From: Acidimicrobiales bacterium
GTDB taxonomy: Bacteria; Actinomycetota; Acidimicrobiia; Acidimicrobiales; RAAP-2
DNA length: 37,868 nt
NCBI GenBank assembly: GCA_025362585.1
Contig: JANYFR010000032.1
Location: 1 to 37,868, forward strand
Direction: 5' to 3'
Shown here: piece by piece, positions 1 through 8,451 of the stretch
How positions within the stretch are numbered: the stretch's first letter is position 1
How the letters are laid out: each line of letters starts with the position of its first letter
Notes under the pieces: model-generated
Databases searched by the model: none
Told to the model about the DNA's origin: nothing
What the model saw: the letters and a program-made list of their open reading frames with translations, nothing else
Position numbers and translations under genes: made by a program

Positions 1-2
1 GG

Positions 3-407
3 CCGACCGAGTGCGCCGCCCAACACGAGGCGCTTAGTGGCGCCGAGGGTGCCCTGCACTACTGGCACGCGGCCGTGGCGCATCTCGAGCACGTCGGCGC
101 CGACGCCACCAACCAGTCGCTCAACGAGTTCCCGGTGCCAACCGACGGCGCTCGCACGGCGCTCGCCGCGCCGCAGGCCGATCACGAGACCGTGAACGTG
201 AACGCCAGTGACCTCGCGGCGATGCTCGAAAAGTCCGTCGCGGGGCGCGACGCCGCACTGCGGTTTCGTGATCAGTGCCAACTCGACCTGATCAACTGCA
301 TGGCGGCGAACGGGCGCGCCATGCCGTTGCCGGTGGAACCCCTCGTGCCAGTGGTGCGACCGTCCGCCTCGGACGTCGCTCAGCGGTCTCGCCCCGACGC
401 TGACTGA
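3..407 (+). CDS. Hypothetical protein, 3' end only
   Basis: The reading frame is open from the left edge of the window to a TGA at 405-407, so this is probably the C-terminal part of a gene that begins outside. A GTG at 75 could be an internal start, but the codons before it (reading ...ALHYWHAAVAHLEH) look equally coding. The visible 134 residues are alanine-rich and probably helical, with a proline-rich, charged tail. I recognise no domain. It converges on the oxidoreductase operon with only 18 bp between the stop codons. Function unknown. Confidence 0.5.
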   Translation, partial: PTECAAQHEALSGAEGALHYWHAAVAHLEHVGADATNQSLNEFPVPTDGARTALAAPQADHETVNVNASDLAAMLEKSVAGRDAALRFRDQCQLDLINCMAANGRAMPLPVEPLVPVVRPSASDVAQRSRPDAD

Positions 408-425
408 CTCGTTCGCGCCGTGGCG

Positions 426-2060
426 CTAGTGGTGCTCGGGCACCATGTCAATCGCGCCGCAGGGACACTCGGTGGCGCAGATGCCACAGCCCTTGCAGTA
501 GTCGAGGTTGAACTCGTAGCGCTGGCCCGGCCCGAGCTTGATGACCGCGTTGTCGGGACAGACGCCATAACAGTTGTCGCACTCGAAGCAGTTGCCGCAC
601 GACATGCAGCGCCGTGCCTCGAAGAGGGCGTCCTCAGCCGTGAGGCCGCCCACGACCTCGTCGAAGTTCGAACGGCGCCGAGCGGCTTCGAGGCGTGGTC
701 GCAGGGTGCGCGACGCGTCGGCGTAGTACCAGGGGTTCAGGCGATCGGCGCTCGCGAGGGGAGGAATCACCGTTGGCGCCAGCGTCACGCCGGCGAGCCA
801 GGCGTCGATCGCGGCCGCGGCGCGCGCGCCGTCGCCGACGGCGGCGGTCACCGTGCGTTCCGCGGACGGGCCGGCCGCGGCGTCGCCTCCGCAGAAGAGC
901 CCGGCGTGCCCCGTCATCTGGTGGTCGTCCACGTGCACGACGCCTCGCGTGGTGTCGACCGCGACGTCCCCGTCGAACAGGGTCAGATCGGTGTCTTGAC
1001 CGAGGGCCAGCACCAGTGAATCGGCCTCGAGCTCTTCGAAGTGCCCGGTCCCCTCGGCGAGGCCCTGGTCGTTCAGGACCATGGTCTCGATCAAGAGCCG
1101 GCCGCCGTCGGCGCGGCTCACGGTGGAGAGCCAGCGCATCTGGACGCCCTCGAGCGCGGCGTCGCAGACCTCCTCGTCGTGGGCGGGCATCTGGTCGCGC
1201 GTGCGCCGGTAGACGAGAATCGTCTCGGCGGCGCCCAGTCGTTGCGCCGTACGCGCGGCGTCCATGGCGGTGTCGCCGCCGCCGTAGATGACGACGCGGC
1301 GTCCGAGCGCCGGGAGCGCGCCCTCTTCGACGCCGTGCAGCATCGAGACCGCGTCGAGGACCTTCGCGGCGTCGCCCGAGGGAATGTCGGGGTGCTTGCC
1401 CCGTTGGGCCCCGATGCCGACGAAGGCGGCGTCGAAGGCCCCTCGCTGCATCGCGTCAGCGACGTTCTCGACGCGGCGCTCGACCTCGAAGCGCACGCCC
1501 ATCGCCGCGATGCGGTCGATCTCGGCGTCAACTACGGCGCGCGGCAGGCGGTACTGCGGGATACCGTAGCGGAGCATGCCACCGCACTGGGGGGCGGCCT
1601 CGTAGACCACGACCTCGTGGCCGAGCAGCACGAGATGGTACGCGGCCGCCAGACCGGCCGGCCCCGAGCCGACGACCAGGACCCGTTTGCCGCTCGGTGG
1701 TGCGCTCACCGGCACCGTCCATCCCTCGTCGATCGCCCGGTCCCCGAGGAACCGCTCCACCGCGTTGATGCCCACGGCCTCGTCAATCTGGACGCGGTTG
1801 CACGCGCTCTCACAGGGGTGGAAGCAGGCGCGACCCATGATCGCCGGCAGCGGGTTCGACGCCATGATCAGTCGCCACGCGGCCTCGTAGTTCCCCTCCT
1901 CGGCCTGGTAGAGCCAGCCCTGGGTCGCTTCGCCGGCCGGACAGGCGTTATTGCACGGCGGGTGACGGTCCACGTAGACCGGTCGCTCAACGCGCCACGA
2001 GCCGGTCTTGTTGGCGAGCGACGAACCAACGCCCAGCGTGATCGCGAAGGGTGTCGTCAC
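426..2060 (-). CDS. GltD-like FAD/NAD(P) oxidoreductase fused to a polyferredoxin (PorD-type) domain
   Basis: A 544-residue flavoprotein. Residues 36-88 carry a cysteine-rich region (CNNACPAGEA, then CFHPCESACNR) like the Fe-S domain of the glutamate synthase small subunit. A first Rossmann motif, GSGPAGLAAA (131-140), should bind FAD, and a second, GGGDTAMDAAR (260-270), NAD(P)H. The C-terminus holds cysteines 485, 488, 491, 494, 497 and 501 and a second set at 522, 525, 528 and 532, a two-[4Fe-4S] ferredoxin module like the delta subunit of 2-oxoacid oxidoreductases. The GTG start overlaps the beta-subunit stop (GTGA) and has GAGGA just upstream. A longer frame reaches 2345 but lies wholly inside porB. 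It probably passes electrons between the oxidoreductase ferredoxin site and NAD(P)H. That direction is inferred. Confidence 0.88.
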   Translation of the reverse strand: MTTPFAITLGVGSSLANKTGSWRVERPVYVDRHPPCNNACPAGEATQGWLYQAEEGNYEAAWRLIMASNPLPAIMGRACFHPCESACNRVQIDEAVGINAVERFLGDRAIDEGWTVPVSAPPSGKRVLVVGSGPAGLAAAYHLVLLGHEVVVYEAAPQCGGMLRYGIPQYRLPRAVVDAEIDRIAAMGVRFEVERRVENVADAMQRGAFDAAFVGIGAQRGKHPDIPSGDAAKVLDAVSMLHGVEEGALPALGRRVVIYGGGDTAMDAARTAQRLGAAETILVYRRTRDQMPAHDEEVCDAALEGVQMRWLSTVSRADGGRLLIETMVLNDQGLAEGTGHFEELEADSLVLALGQDTDLTLFDGDVAVDTTRGVVHVDDHQMTGHAGLFCGGDAAAGPSAERTVTAAVGDGARAAAAIDAWLAGVTLAPTVIPPLASADRLNPWYYADASRTLRPRLEAARRRSNFDEVVGGLTAEDALFEARRCMSCGNCFECDNCYGVCPDNAVIKLGPGQRYEFNLDYCKGCGICATECPCGAIDMVPEHH

Positions 2061-3073
2061 TGGTCCTCGTCGGGCACGAGCGAATAGCGCCGGATGTTGC
2101 GGTCGGCGAGCGCCTGAATGCGCGCGACCACGTCGGGCGAGGTGACCGCGCCCGACTTGTCGAACAGGTGGGCGAAGCGCTTCTGGGGACGCAAGTACTC
2201 TTCGACGGCCGTGCGGTGGCGAAGTGGCACCGACGAGGTCACCTCGCCGTATTCGGCCTCGAAGACCGGGAAGATGCCGGTCTCGTGGGCGAGACGGGCG
2301 AGCGCGATGGTGTCCTTGGAGAGCGTGCCCCAGCCGAGCGGGCACGGTACCAGGACGTGCAGGTAGCGCGCCCCGTGTAACGACATCGCCCGTTCGACCT
2401 TGGACTCGAGATCGAACAGATCCGCGACCGTCGCGGTCGCGACGTAGGGAATCTCGTGGGCCATCGCGAGACGGGCGACGTCCTTGCCCTGACCGAAGGC
2501 GTTACCCGGTTGGGGCCCGACGGCCTGGGTGGTGGCGGTGCGCGCGGCGCCCGGCGTCGTGCTCGATCGCTGCACGCCGGTGTTCATGTAACCCTGATTG
2601 TCGTAGCAGATAAAGAGGACGTCGTCGTTGCGCTCGAACATCCCCGACAGCGCGCCAAAGCCAATGTCCGCGGTGCCGCCGTCGCCGCCCTGGGCGACGA
2701 CGCGCACCACGTCGCGGCCGGTCGCACGCAGCCCCGCGGCGACGCCGGTCGCCACCGACGCGGCGTTGGCGAAGAGCGAGTGGAGCCACGCGACGCGCCA
2801 CGACGTCTCGGGGTAGGGCGTGGAGAAGACTTCGAGACAGCCCGTCGAGTTGACGCAGATCAACTGGCCCCTCGTCGCTCGCATCGCCGCGTCCAGGGCG
2901 TAGCGCGCGCCGAGAGCCTCACCACAGCCGGCGCAGGCCCGGTGGCCCGACGACAGGGAGTTGGCGCGCCGTGGATCGGACTGGGCACTGCGGCGTTCCA
3001 GCTCTACGAGACGGTTCCCAACGGCGAAGCTGCCGACTTGGTAGAAGCGTACCGGAGTCCGTTCACTCAGCAT
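2057..3073 (-). CDS. porB: 2-oxoacid:ferredoxin oxidoreductase, beta subunit
   Basis: 338 residues, the usual size of the thiamine-diphosphate-binding beta chain. The TPP signature begins GDGGTADIG (about 130-138) and ends in YDNQGYMN (157-164). Cysteines 47 and 50 (CAGCGE), 79 and 244 (PCPLGWG) match the positions that hold the proximal [4Fe-4S] cluster in this family. It decarboxylates a 2-oxoacid such as pyruvate and, with the alpha and gamma chains, makes acyl-CoA while reducing ferredoxin. ATG start, 27 bp after the alpha-subunit stop. The reading direction of the operon is gamma, alpha, beta, flavoprotein. Pyruvate is the likeliest substrate, but 2-oxoisovalerate or 2-oxoglutarate enzymes share these motifs. 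Confidence 0.93.
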   Translation of the reverse strand: MLSERTPVRFYQVGSFAVGNRLVELERRSAQSDPRRANSLSSGHRACAGCGEALGARYALDAAMRATRGQLICVNSTGCLEVFSTPYPETSWRVAWLHSLFANAASVATGVAAGLRATGRDVVRVVAQGGDGGTADIGFGALSGMFERNDDVLFICYDNQGYMNTGVQRSSTTPGAARTATTQAVGPQPGNAFGQGKDVARLAMAHEIPYVATATVADLFDLESKVERAMSLHGARYLHVLVPCPLGWGTLSKDTIALARLAHETGIFPVFEAEYGEVTSSVPLRHRTAVEEYLRPQKRFAHLFDKSGAVTSPDVVARIQALADRNIRRYSLVPDEDQ

Positions 3074-3100
3074 CAGCCACCAACCTTCGGCGACGCGAGG

Positions 3101-4327
3101 TCACTCCGCTCGATCTCGACGGGCGAGCGAGCGAGACGATCGGTCGTGGGTCATGCGCTCGAGTTCGCGTTCGACGAGCTCCTCGTTGAGATCGCAGAAG
3201 ACGGTCGCGGGGAGGGTCCCTTCGGCAGCGTTGACGAAGAGCGCGCGCAGTGACGCCGCCCAGATCGGGCGCCCGCCGAGTCCCGCCACGACGGTGTGCA
3301 CCGTCACGCGCCGGTCCCTCAGCGCCATTGCGATGTCGGTCGAGAGGACGCCGCCGTTACCGATACTGAACGCCTTCTCCACAACGACCACGCGCGTGGC
3401 GCTGCGCAACTGCTCCCGTACTTCGTTCACGGGAAAGGGCCGGAAGCAGGAGATGCCGAGCGCCCCAATGTTCACGCCCGTGGCCCGCAGATCGTCGACG
3501 ACGTCCTTGATCGTGCCGAGCACTGAACCCATGGCGACAACGATGAGCGTGGCGTCGATGCTGCGGTAGGGATGAATCAGGCCGGTCGGTGGCCGGTGCC
3601 ACGCGTCGGCGTTCCGTTCGGCCAGTTCGGGGATGACCTCGAGGGCGCGGCGCATGCGGAGCTGGGCGAGGTAGCGGACTTCGGTGAAGGCTTCGGGTCC
3701 GACCATTGCGCCAATGGAAACAGGGTCGTTCGGGTCGAGTACCTGACGCGGTGCGAACGGCGGGACCAACCGGTCGACCACGTCCTGGTCCGGTAGGTCG
3801 ACGCGCTCGATGGAGTGGGTGAGAATGAAGCCGTCGACGCAGACCATCACCGGCACCGAGAGCTCTTCGGCGAGGGCGAACGCCAGAACGTGCAGGTCGA
3901 CCGCCTCTTGATTGGTCTCGGCGAAGAGTTGAATCCAGCCCGCGTCGCGCACGGCCATGGCGTCGGTGTGGTCGTTCCAGATGTTGATCGGCGCACCGAT
4001 CGCGCGATTGGCCAAGGTCATGACGACCGGCAGCCCGAGTCCGGCGGCGTTGTAGACGGCTTCGATCATGTAGAGCAGACCCTGGCTGGCGGTCGCGGTG
4101 TAGGACCGCGCGCCGACGGCCGAAGCGCCAATGGCGACCGACATCGCCGCCATCTCCGAGTCAACGTTGACGAACTCGCAGTTGTCGAGCGCACCCTCTT
4201 TCACCATGGCGCCGAGCGCCTCGATGATGTGGGTCTGGGGGGAGATCGGGTAGGCGCAGACGACCTGGGGACGACAGAGCGCGACCGCCTCGGCAATAGC
4301 GAGCGAGCCCTCAATTTGGCGTTGCAC
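3101..4327 (-). CDS. porA: 2-oxoacid:ferredoxin oxidoreductase, alpha subunit
   Basis: 408 residues. The N-terminal motif YPISPQTHI (26-34) is the family hallmark, and the segments TATASQGLLYM and NIWNDHTDAMAVRD match the pyrimidine-binding half and domain II of 2-oxoacid oxidoreductases. The start is GTG at 4327, preceded by GAGGAG about seven bases upstream. That site lies inside the last codons of the gamma gene, with a 17-bp overlap, so translation is probably coupled. The alpha chain supplies the second half of the thiamine site and the CoA-binding surface. The C-terminal 20 residues are highly charged (MTHDRSSRSLARRDRAE) and probably a disordered tail. Confidence 0.93.
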   Translation of the reverse strand: MQRQIEGSLAIAEAVALCRPQVVCAYPISPQTHIIEALGAMVKEGALDNCEFVNVDSEMAAMSVAIGASAVGARSYTATASQGLLYMIEAVYNAAGLGLPVVMTLANRAIGAPINIWNDHTDAMAVRDAGWIQLFAETNQEAVDLHVLAFALAEELSVPVMVCVDGFILTHSIERVDLPDQDVVDRLVPPFAPRQVLDPNDPVSIGAMVGPEAFTEVRYLAQLRMRRALEVIPELAERNADAWHRPPTGLIHPYRSIDATLIVVAMGSVLGTIKDVVDDLRATGVNIGALGISCFRPFPVNEVREQLRSATRVVVVEKAFSIGNGGVLSTDIAMALRDRRVTVHTVVAGLGGRPIWAASLRALFVNAAEGTLPATVFCDLNEELVERELERMTHDRSSRSLARRDRAE

Positions 4328-4973
4328 GGTGCAGCTCCTCGGTCTCGTGTAGCACGTACTCGAAGGCCGCGCTCGCCGCCGCGACGTTCGCGTCGCCGAG
4401 GGCGTCGGTGAAACGGTGGCGAATCGCCCGACAGACGCCCTCGAACGAGACGATGCCGGTCATCGCCGCGAATCCACCGAGTAGCGCCGAGTTGGGTGTC
4501 GTGCGGTTGAGGTGCTCGCGCGCAATGTCGGTCGCCGGCACCGTGAGGAGGTGGTCACGACGAAACATCGCTCGCAGCTCCCCGAGGCCCAACTCGTCGA
4601 AGCTCGCGACGCTATTGAGCAGCACGTAGCCATCAGCCTGCAGCCCGCCAAAGAGGTCGACCTGACCGAGCAGGGTGGGGTCCTGGATGATCACGACGTC
4701 CGGCGAGCGGACCGGTTCACGGGTCCGTATGACGCGATGACCGATGCGGCAGTACGCCTCGACGGGCGCGCCCATGCGTTCGGATCCGAAGCTCGGAAAG
4801 GCCTGCGCGTAGAGGCCGTCCTCGAAGGCCGCGACCGAGAGCAACTCTGCGCCCGTGACGGTTCCCTGTCCCCCGCGACCGTGCAGCCGCACTTGCGAGA
4901 CAGTGGCTGCGGTAAGCGCCGAGCGTGGCGGCGCGGTTCCCCCTCCAGGTGTCCGCGCGACAACCTCGCTCAT
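4311..4973 (-). CDS. porG: 2-oxoacid:ferredoxin oxidoreductase, gamma subunit
   Basis: 220 residues, first gene of the leftward operon. RLHGRGGQGTVTGAELL (about 29-45) and SFGSERMGAPVEAY are diagnostic of the gamma domain, which helps to form the CoA-binding region. About 28 extra residues, rich in Ala, Pro and Thr, precede the domain. ATG start with AAGGGGG immediately upstream on the minus strand. It is divergent from the PadR gene, and the 194 bp between them must hold both promoters. As the subunits are separate genes, this is the ancestral multi-subunit form rather than the single-chain enzyme. Confidence 0.92.
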   Translation of the reverse strand: MSEVVARTPGGGTAPPRSALTAATVSQVRLHGRGGQGTVTGAELLSVAAFEDGLYAQAFPSFGSERMGAPVEAYCRIGHRVIRTREPVRSPDVVIIQDPTLLGQVDLFGGLQADGYVLLNSVASFDELGLGELRAMFRRDHLLTVPATDIAREHLNRTTPNSALLGGFAAMTGIVSFEGVCRAIRHRFTDALGDANVAAASAAFEYVLHETEELHRATPN

Positions 4974-5136
4974 GGAGCCCCCTTTGCGACCGGAACTGGC
5001 CCACCCGCTCGACTATTCGTACCCAACTTAGATTCGACGTCGCGCGCCTTATCAGGGCCGAAGGTCACAGCAACGCGTTCGTTGCAGGGCTTTCGCATCA
5101 CGAACTCCTCGACGAGTGACTTGTCTCCACCAGCGC

Positions 5137-5159
5137 ACTACTACGCACTACGTAGTAGT
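5137..5159. promoter_or_regulatory. Perfect inverted repeat, likely PadR operator
   Basis: ACTACTACG at 5137-5145 and its exact reverse complement CGTAGTAGT at 5151-5159 flank a 5-bp spacer, ending 8 bp before the PadR start codon. A further palindrome, ACTACGTAGT (5147-5156), is nested in it, and GCACTAC occurs twice 10 bp apart. The position suits autoregulation of the padR gene. Whether it also controls the divergent oxidoreductase operon is an inference. Confidence 0.55.
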
Positions 5160-5167
5160 CTCAGTCC

Positions 5168-5506
5168 ATGACCACTTCCAAAATCCCCGAAGGTCTTCGC
5201 CGGACCAACGACCCGCCGCTGCTCATTTTGACGAGTCTCGCCGAGGGCCCCAAGCACGGGCACGCGCTCGCGAAAGACGTGGCGACCTTCGCCGGCGTCC
5301 GGCTGAGTCCGGGCGCACTCTACGGAGCAATCACGCGACTCGAAGAGCGGGGCCTGATTACGCCCCTCGACAGCGACGACCGGCGGCGACCCTACCGGAT
5401 CACTGGTGCCGGCGAGACGGCTCTTCGCGACGCGCTCACCGAGATGCGTCACCTCGCCGACGTCGGCGCGTCGCGCCTGAAGCTCGCGACCACGGCCCTC
5501 GCATGA
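5168..5506 (+). CDS. PadR-family transcriptional regulator
   Basis: 112 residues, the size of a short PadR protein. The winged helix-turn-helix covers about residues 15-95, with ILTSLAEGPKHGHALAKDV and the signature LSPGALYGAITRLEERGLI, followed by the wing (DDRRRPYRITGAG). The C-terminal dimerisation helix is short. The gene overlaps the next by four bases (ATGA), so the two are made together. No ribosome-binding site is obvious and the start lies eight bases after a perfect palindrome, which suggests a very short leader. In Actinomycetota this kind of PadR usually controls the membrane protein encoded next to it. Confidence 0.9.
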   Translation: MTTSKIPEGLRRTNDPPLLILTSLAEGPKHGHALAKDVATFAGVRLSPGALYGAITRLEERGLITPLDSDDRRRPYRITGAGETALRDALTEMRHLADVGASRLKLATTALA

Positions 5507-6450
5507 CGCGCTACGGGAAGGACCTTTCGAGGATGCTCCGCTGGTACCCCGCGACGTGGCGCGAGCGTTACGGCGACGAGATGGTCGCGCTGATGGAGGA
5601 CGAACTCGCGGGACGTCGCCCCGACCTGCGACTACGTCTCTCGACCGCCTGGAGCGGAGTGCGCGAACGAGCCCACGAGACCGGCCTCGTCGCCAGTGGC
5701 GCTCCGCTCGAGCGACTGCGCGCCGGTTCGGTCCTCGTCCTATTCTCCTGGGCCGTTTTCGTGCTGGCCGGGATCAGCTTTTCCAAGATCGCCGAGCACT
5801 TTGCCCAGGCTCTGCCGTCCAGTGCGCGTCCCGTTGCCCAGCACGCCTTCGACGTCGTCGCCGTCCTCGGGGTGGCGGGGGTGGCGATCGTGATCGTCGG
5901 CACCGTGGTCGCACTGGGGCCGCTCACCAGATACGTGCGTGGCGGCGGTTGGGTGCGGGTCCGGCGAAGCGTCCAGGGGGCCGTGGCGACGAGCGTGGTG
6001 CTGCTCGGCGCCACCGTTGGCCTCGTGGTTTGGGCGCACCACCTCAACTCCCTTCAGCGCAATGGCCACAACGTGGCCTACGTCAGTGCGTTTCTGCTCT
6101 GTGGTCTCCTGTTCGCCGCCGTCCTCGCCCAGTGGACGCAGGTCGCGGCGCGCTGGGTGCGACTGGTGCCGTGGCGCAGTGCGACCCTTCGCGTGGAGGC
6201 GGCGCTCGCCGTAGCGCTCGGTGTCGTCATGGCAACCATCACGATCGCCGCCGCGGTGTGGTGGTCGTCGATTGGCCTCCACGCACCGTGGTTCTTGCGG
6301 GGTTCGAGAGTCGGCGTTGCGGTCTCGGCCTTCACGCCCAGCATCGTCGCCACGATGACGCTGATGGCTGGCGCCGGCGCGCTCGGCGTCGTAGGCGTGA
6401 CTCGTATCGCGCGCACCTGGGTGACGGCCCGCGACGAAGGGCCACAGTAA
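5503..6450 (+). CDS. Integral membrane protein, PadR partner
   Basis: 315 residues. The N-terminal 60 or so residues are soluble and begin with MTRYGKDLSRMLRWYPATWRE, followed by an acidic helix. This is the typical start of actinobacterial membrane proteins paired with PadR. About six hydrophobic segments follow near residues 70-90, 115-140, 155-178, 190-212, 230-252 and 275-300. The ATG overlaps the PadR stop, so a longer frame reaching 5116 is a shadow of padR. It carries no catalytic motif that I recognise. A role in membrane stress or as a regulated efflux or permease-like partner is possible but not shown. Confidence 0.82.
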   Translation: MTRYGKDLSRMLRWYPATWRERYGDEMVALMEDELAGRRPDLRLRLSTAWSGVRERAHETGLVASGAPLERLRAGSVLVLFSWAVFVLAGISFSKIAEHFAQALPSSARPVAQHAFDVVAVLGVAGVAIVIVGTVVALGPLTRYVRGGGWVRVRRSVQGAVATSVVLLGATVGLVVWAHHLNSLQRNGHNVAYVSAFLLCGLLFAAVLAQWTQVAARWVRLVPWRSATLRVEAALAVALGVVMATITIAAAVWWSSIGLHAPWFLRGSRVGVAVSAFTPSIVATMTLMAGAGALGVVGVTRIARTWVTARDEGPQ

Positions 6451-6637
6451 CGTCGTCAAGGTGCTCATGTCGACGTGATCTTGATGCTCTCGGGCGCCGT
6501 CCATCCTCACTGAGTGACGACACCGCACCGCCCTCGAAGCCCACGATGGTGGAAGTCGGTACATCGACGATCGGGGTTGCTCAACGTCGAGGACGGTTAC
6601 TCGCCACGGCCGGGTGACGCTGTGGCGCGGGCGTCGG

Positions 6638-7918
6638 TTATTGACCGCCCGGCGGATGGATGACGAGACCACCCTTGCCCATTCGTTTCGCCTCGTACAG
6701 GGCGAGGTCGGCGTCACGAACGAGGTCGACGCTGGCATCACTCTCTCTGCCCCACACGACCACGCCAACGCTGGCCCGCTGCTCGATGGTGAGCGCGCCC
6801 ACGATGAGCGGACTCGCCAGGGTGGCGAGCAGTCGCGCAGCAATGTGTCGGGCCTCCTCCACGTCGCGGACGTCCTCAGCAAGGTAGAGGAACTCGTCAC
6901 CGCCGAAGCGACAGAGGGTGTCGGACGAGCGGGTCACCGAGTCGAGTCGCCGGGCGACTTCGATGAGAACGTCGTCGCCCGTGAGATGTCCGTGCGTATC
7001 GTTCACCCTCTTGAAGTCGTCGAGGTCAATCAACAGCAGCGCGCTGCGTCCGCCCTGACGCTGCACCCTCGACCGCGCCTGGCTCAGCCGGTCTTCGAAC
7101 AGCGCCCGGTTCGCGAGGCCGGTCATTGAGTCGTGGAGGGCCTGGTGCGAGAGCTGATCGGTGAGCAGGCGCTCTTCGGTGATGTCGCGTTCGGAGATGA
7201 TGAAGTAGAGGGTGTTCCCGACTTCGTCGCGGGCCGACGATTTGGACACTTCGGCGTAGATCATTCGGCCGTCCTTGTGCAGGTATCGCTTCACGTACCG
7301 CACCGTGCCGACTTCGCCTCGAAGAATGCGTTCGTGGGACCCTTCGGTAATGCCGACGTCGTCGGGATGGGTGAAGAGTTTCGAGTCGAACCCGATGATC
7401 TCCTCTTCAGTGCGTCCGACCATCTCGTAGAAGGCATCGTTGGCGGCAAAGATCCTGTCCTCGAGGTCGGTGAAGACCATCGGCGCCATATTGTCCTCGA
7501 AGGCCAATCGAAAGTGTTGTTCGGCGGCTTGGCGCGCCTGTTCGGCCTGACGCTGGGCTGAGTTGTCACGAATTGAACCGATCGTCCAGAACTTGCCGTC
7601 GACGGTGAGGGGCGAGAGCGCGAAGTCCACTGGCAGTTCGGTGCCGTCCTTACGCAGCACCGTCAGCTCCCGGTCGTTCCACATGATCCGGGTCCTCGGG
7701 TCGCGCGCGTAGACGTTGCGGGCCTCGCCCTCGAGTTGGCGCAGCCGCGACGGGACCAGCATCTGCACGTTCTGGCCCACGAGCTCCCCGCGGGCGTACC
7801 CCGTGAGTTGCGAGAGTTCGTCGTTCACGAAGTGCATGATGCCGAGGTTGTCAATCAGTGCGGTCCCGTCGGGCATGGCCTCCATGAGGTGGTGCCACGA
7901 AAGACTGATTTCCTCCAA
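6638..7918 (-). CDS. PAS-PAS-GGDEF diguanylate cyclase
   Basis: 426 residues with no membrane segment. Two PAS domains lie at about 8-120 and 130-250, each ending in a typical PAC motif, and a GGDEF domain at about 258-420. The active site GGDEF (339-343) is intact and the inhibitory site RSSD (330-333) lies exactly five residues before it, so the protein should make c-di-GMP from two GTP and be feedback inhibited. Start TTG at 7918 with AGGGG about nine bases upstream. The later ATG codons at residues 12 and 15 are alternatives. It is a monocistronic gene convergent with the PadR pair. The PAS ligands cannot be predicted. Confidence 0.9.
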   Translation of the reverse strand: MEEISLSWHHLMEAMPDGTALIDNLGIMHFVNDELSQLTGYARGELVGQNVQMLVPSRLRQLEGEARNVYARDPRTRIMWNDRELTVLRKDGTELPVDFALSPLTVDGKFWTIGSIRDNSAQRQAEQARQAAEQHFRLAFEDNMAPMVFTDLEDRIFAANDAFYEMVGRTEEEIIGFDSKLFTHPDDVGITEGSHERILRGEVGTVRYVKRYLHKDGRMIYAEVSKSSARDEVGNTLYFIISERDITEERLLTDQLSHQALHDSMTGLANRALFEDRLSQARSRVQRQGGRSALLLIDLDDFKRVNDTHGHLTGDDVLIEVARRLDSVTRSSDTLCRFGGDEFLYLAEDVRDVEEARHIAARLLATLASPLIVGALTIEQRASVGVVVWGRESDASVDLVRDADLALYEAKRMGKGGLVIHPPGGQ

Positions 7919-8451
7919 GAGATCGCCCCTGCCCTCGCCGCGACGAACCGAAGAAACGAACGTGACTCCGATGGCCCACCGCTATTTCTCCCAGTGTAAG
8001 TAGTGGCGCGCGCTGATGCCTTGATGCCCTTACTTAAAGCAGTACGACTGGCACTAACCACGTCAACGCGTGGCATCGGTGCTGTGCCGATTCGCCGGGA
8101 CGTCGCCGATTCGTCGAGCGACGCGAGGGCCGCACACGCCTACTCCCATTCGGACACGTGGCTTCGGTGCTGTGCCGATTCGCCGCGACGTCGCCGATTC
8201 GTCGAGCGACGCGAGGGCCGCACACGCTTACGCCCATGCGGCCACGTGGCATCGAAGCACTGTCGACTACGACGTGAAAACGGGTCGCTGCGAAAATTGT
8301 TTTGACGTTGTGACGATGGTATCTGATTCACTATCTGATTTTTGATGAAGTTGTCTTTCGGAGCGGTTTGTAACTCGGTCGTCAACATTGCTCTCACAGG
8401 TGTGCAATACCATCGTGTGACAACTGGAATGACAGTGTGAAGGAGGCAACG
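7919..8451. other. 533-bp non-coding interval
   Basis: This interval separates two divergent genes and holds no convincing coding sequence; the short frames in it come from the 88-bp repeat. From left to right: the 5' region of the GGDEF gene, the tandem repeat (8070-8255), then a more AT-rich leader. The leader contains a pair TATCTGATT (8320-8345) and a 10-bp inverted repeat, ACGATGGTAT (8313-8322) with ATACCATCGT (8407-8416), 84 bp apart. These may be regulatory elements of the Thr-rich protein gene. Confidence 0.6.
8070..8255. repeat. 88-bp tandem repeat, two copies and the start of a third
   Basis: Units start at 8070 (GTGGCATCGG) and 8158 (GTGGCTTCGG), and a third copy begins at 8246 (GTGGCATCG) before diverging. 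The two full units are both 88 bp and differ at only a handful of positions. Each contains GCCGATTCG twice. 88 is not a multiple of three, so the repeat is unlikely to be selected as protein. Both units are very GC-rich compared with the AT-richer leader that follows. Confidence 0.85.

Noticed and set aside
2061-2345. N-terminal extension of the GltD-like frame
   Set aside because: It lies inside porB, is Arg/Pro-rich, and the GTGA overlap at 2060 fits the operon.
5116-5502. N-terminal extension of the membrane protein frame
   Set aside because: It lies over padR in another frame; the ATGA overlap at 5503 gives the natural start.
8003-8345. Short open frames on both strands through the 88-bp repeat
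   Set aside because: They follow the repeat, shift frame between units (88 is not a multiple of 3) and have no ribosome-binding sites.
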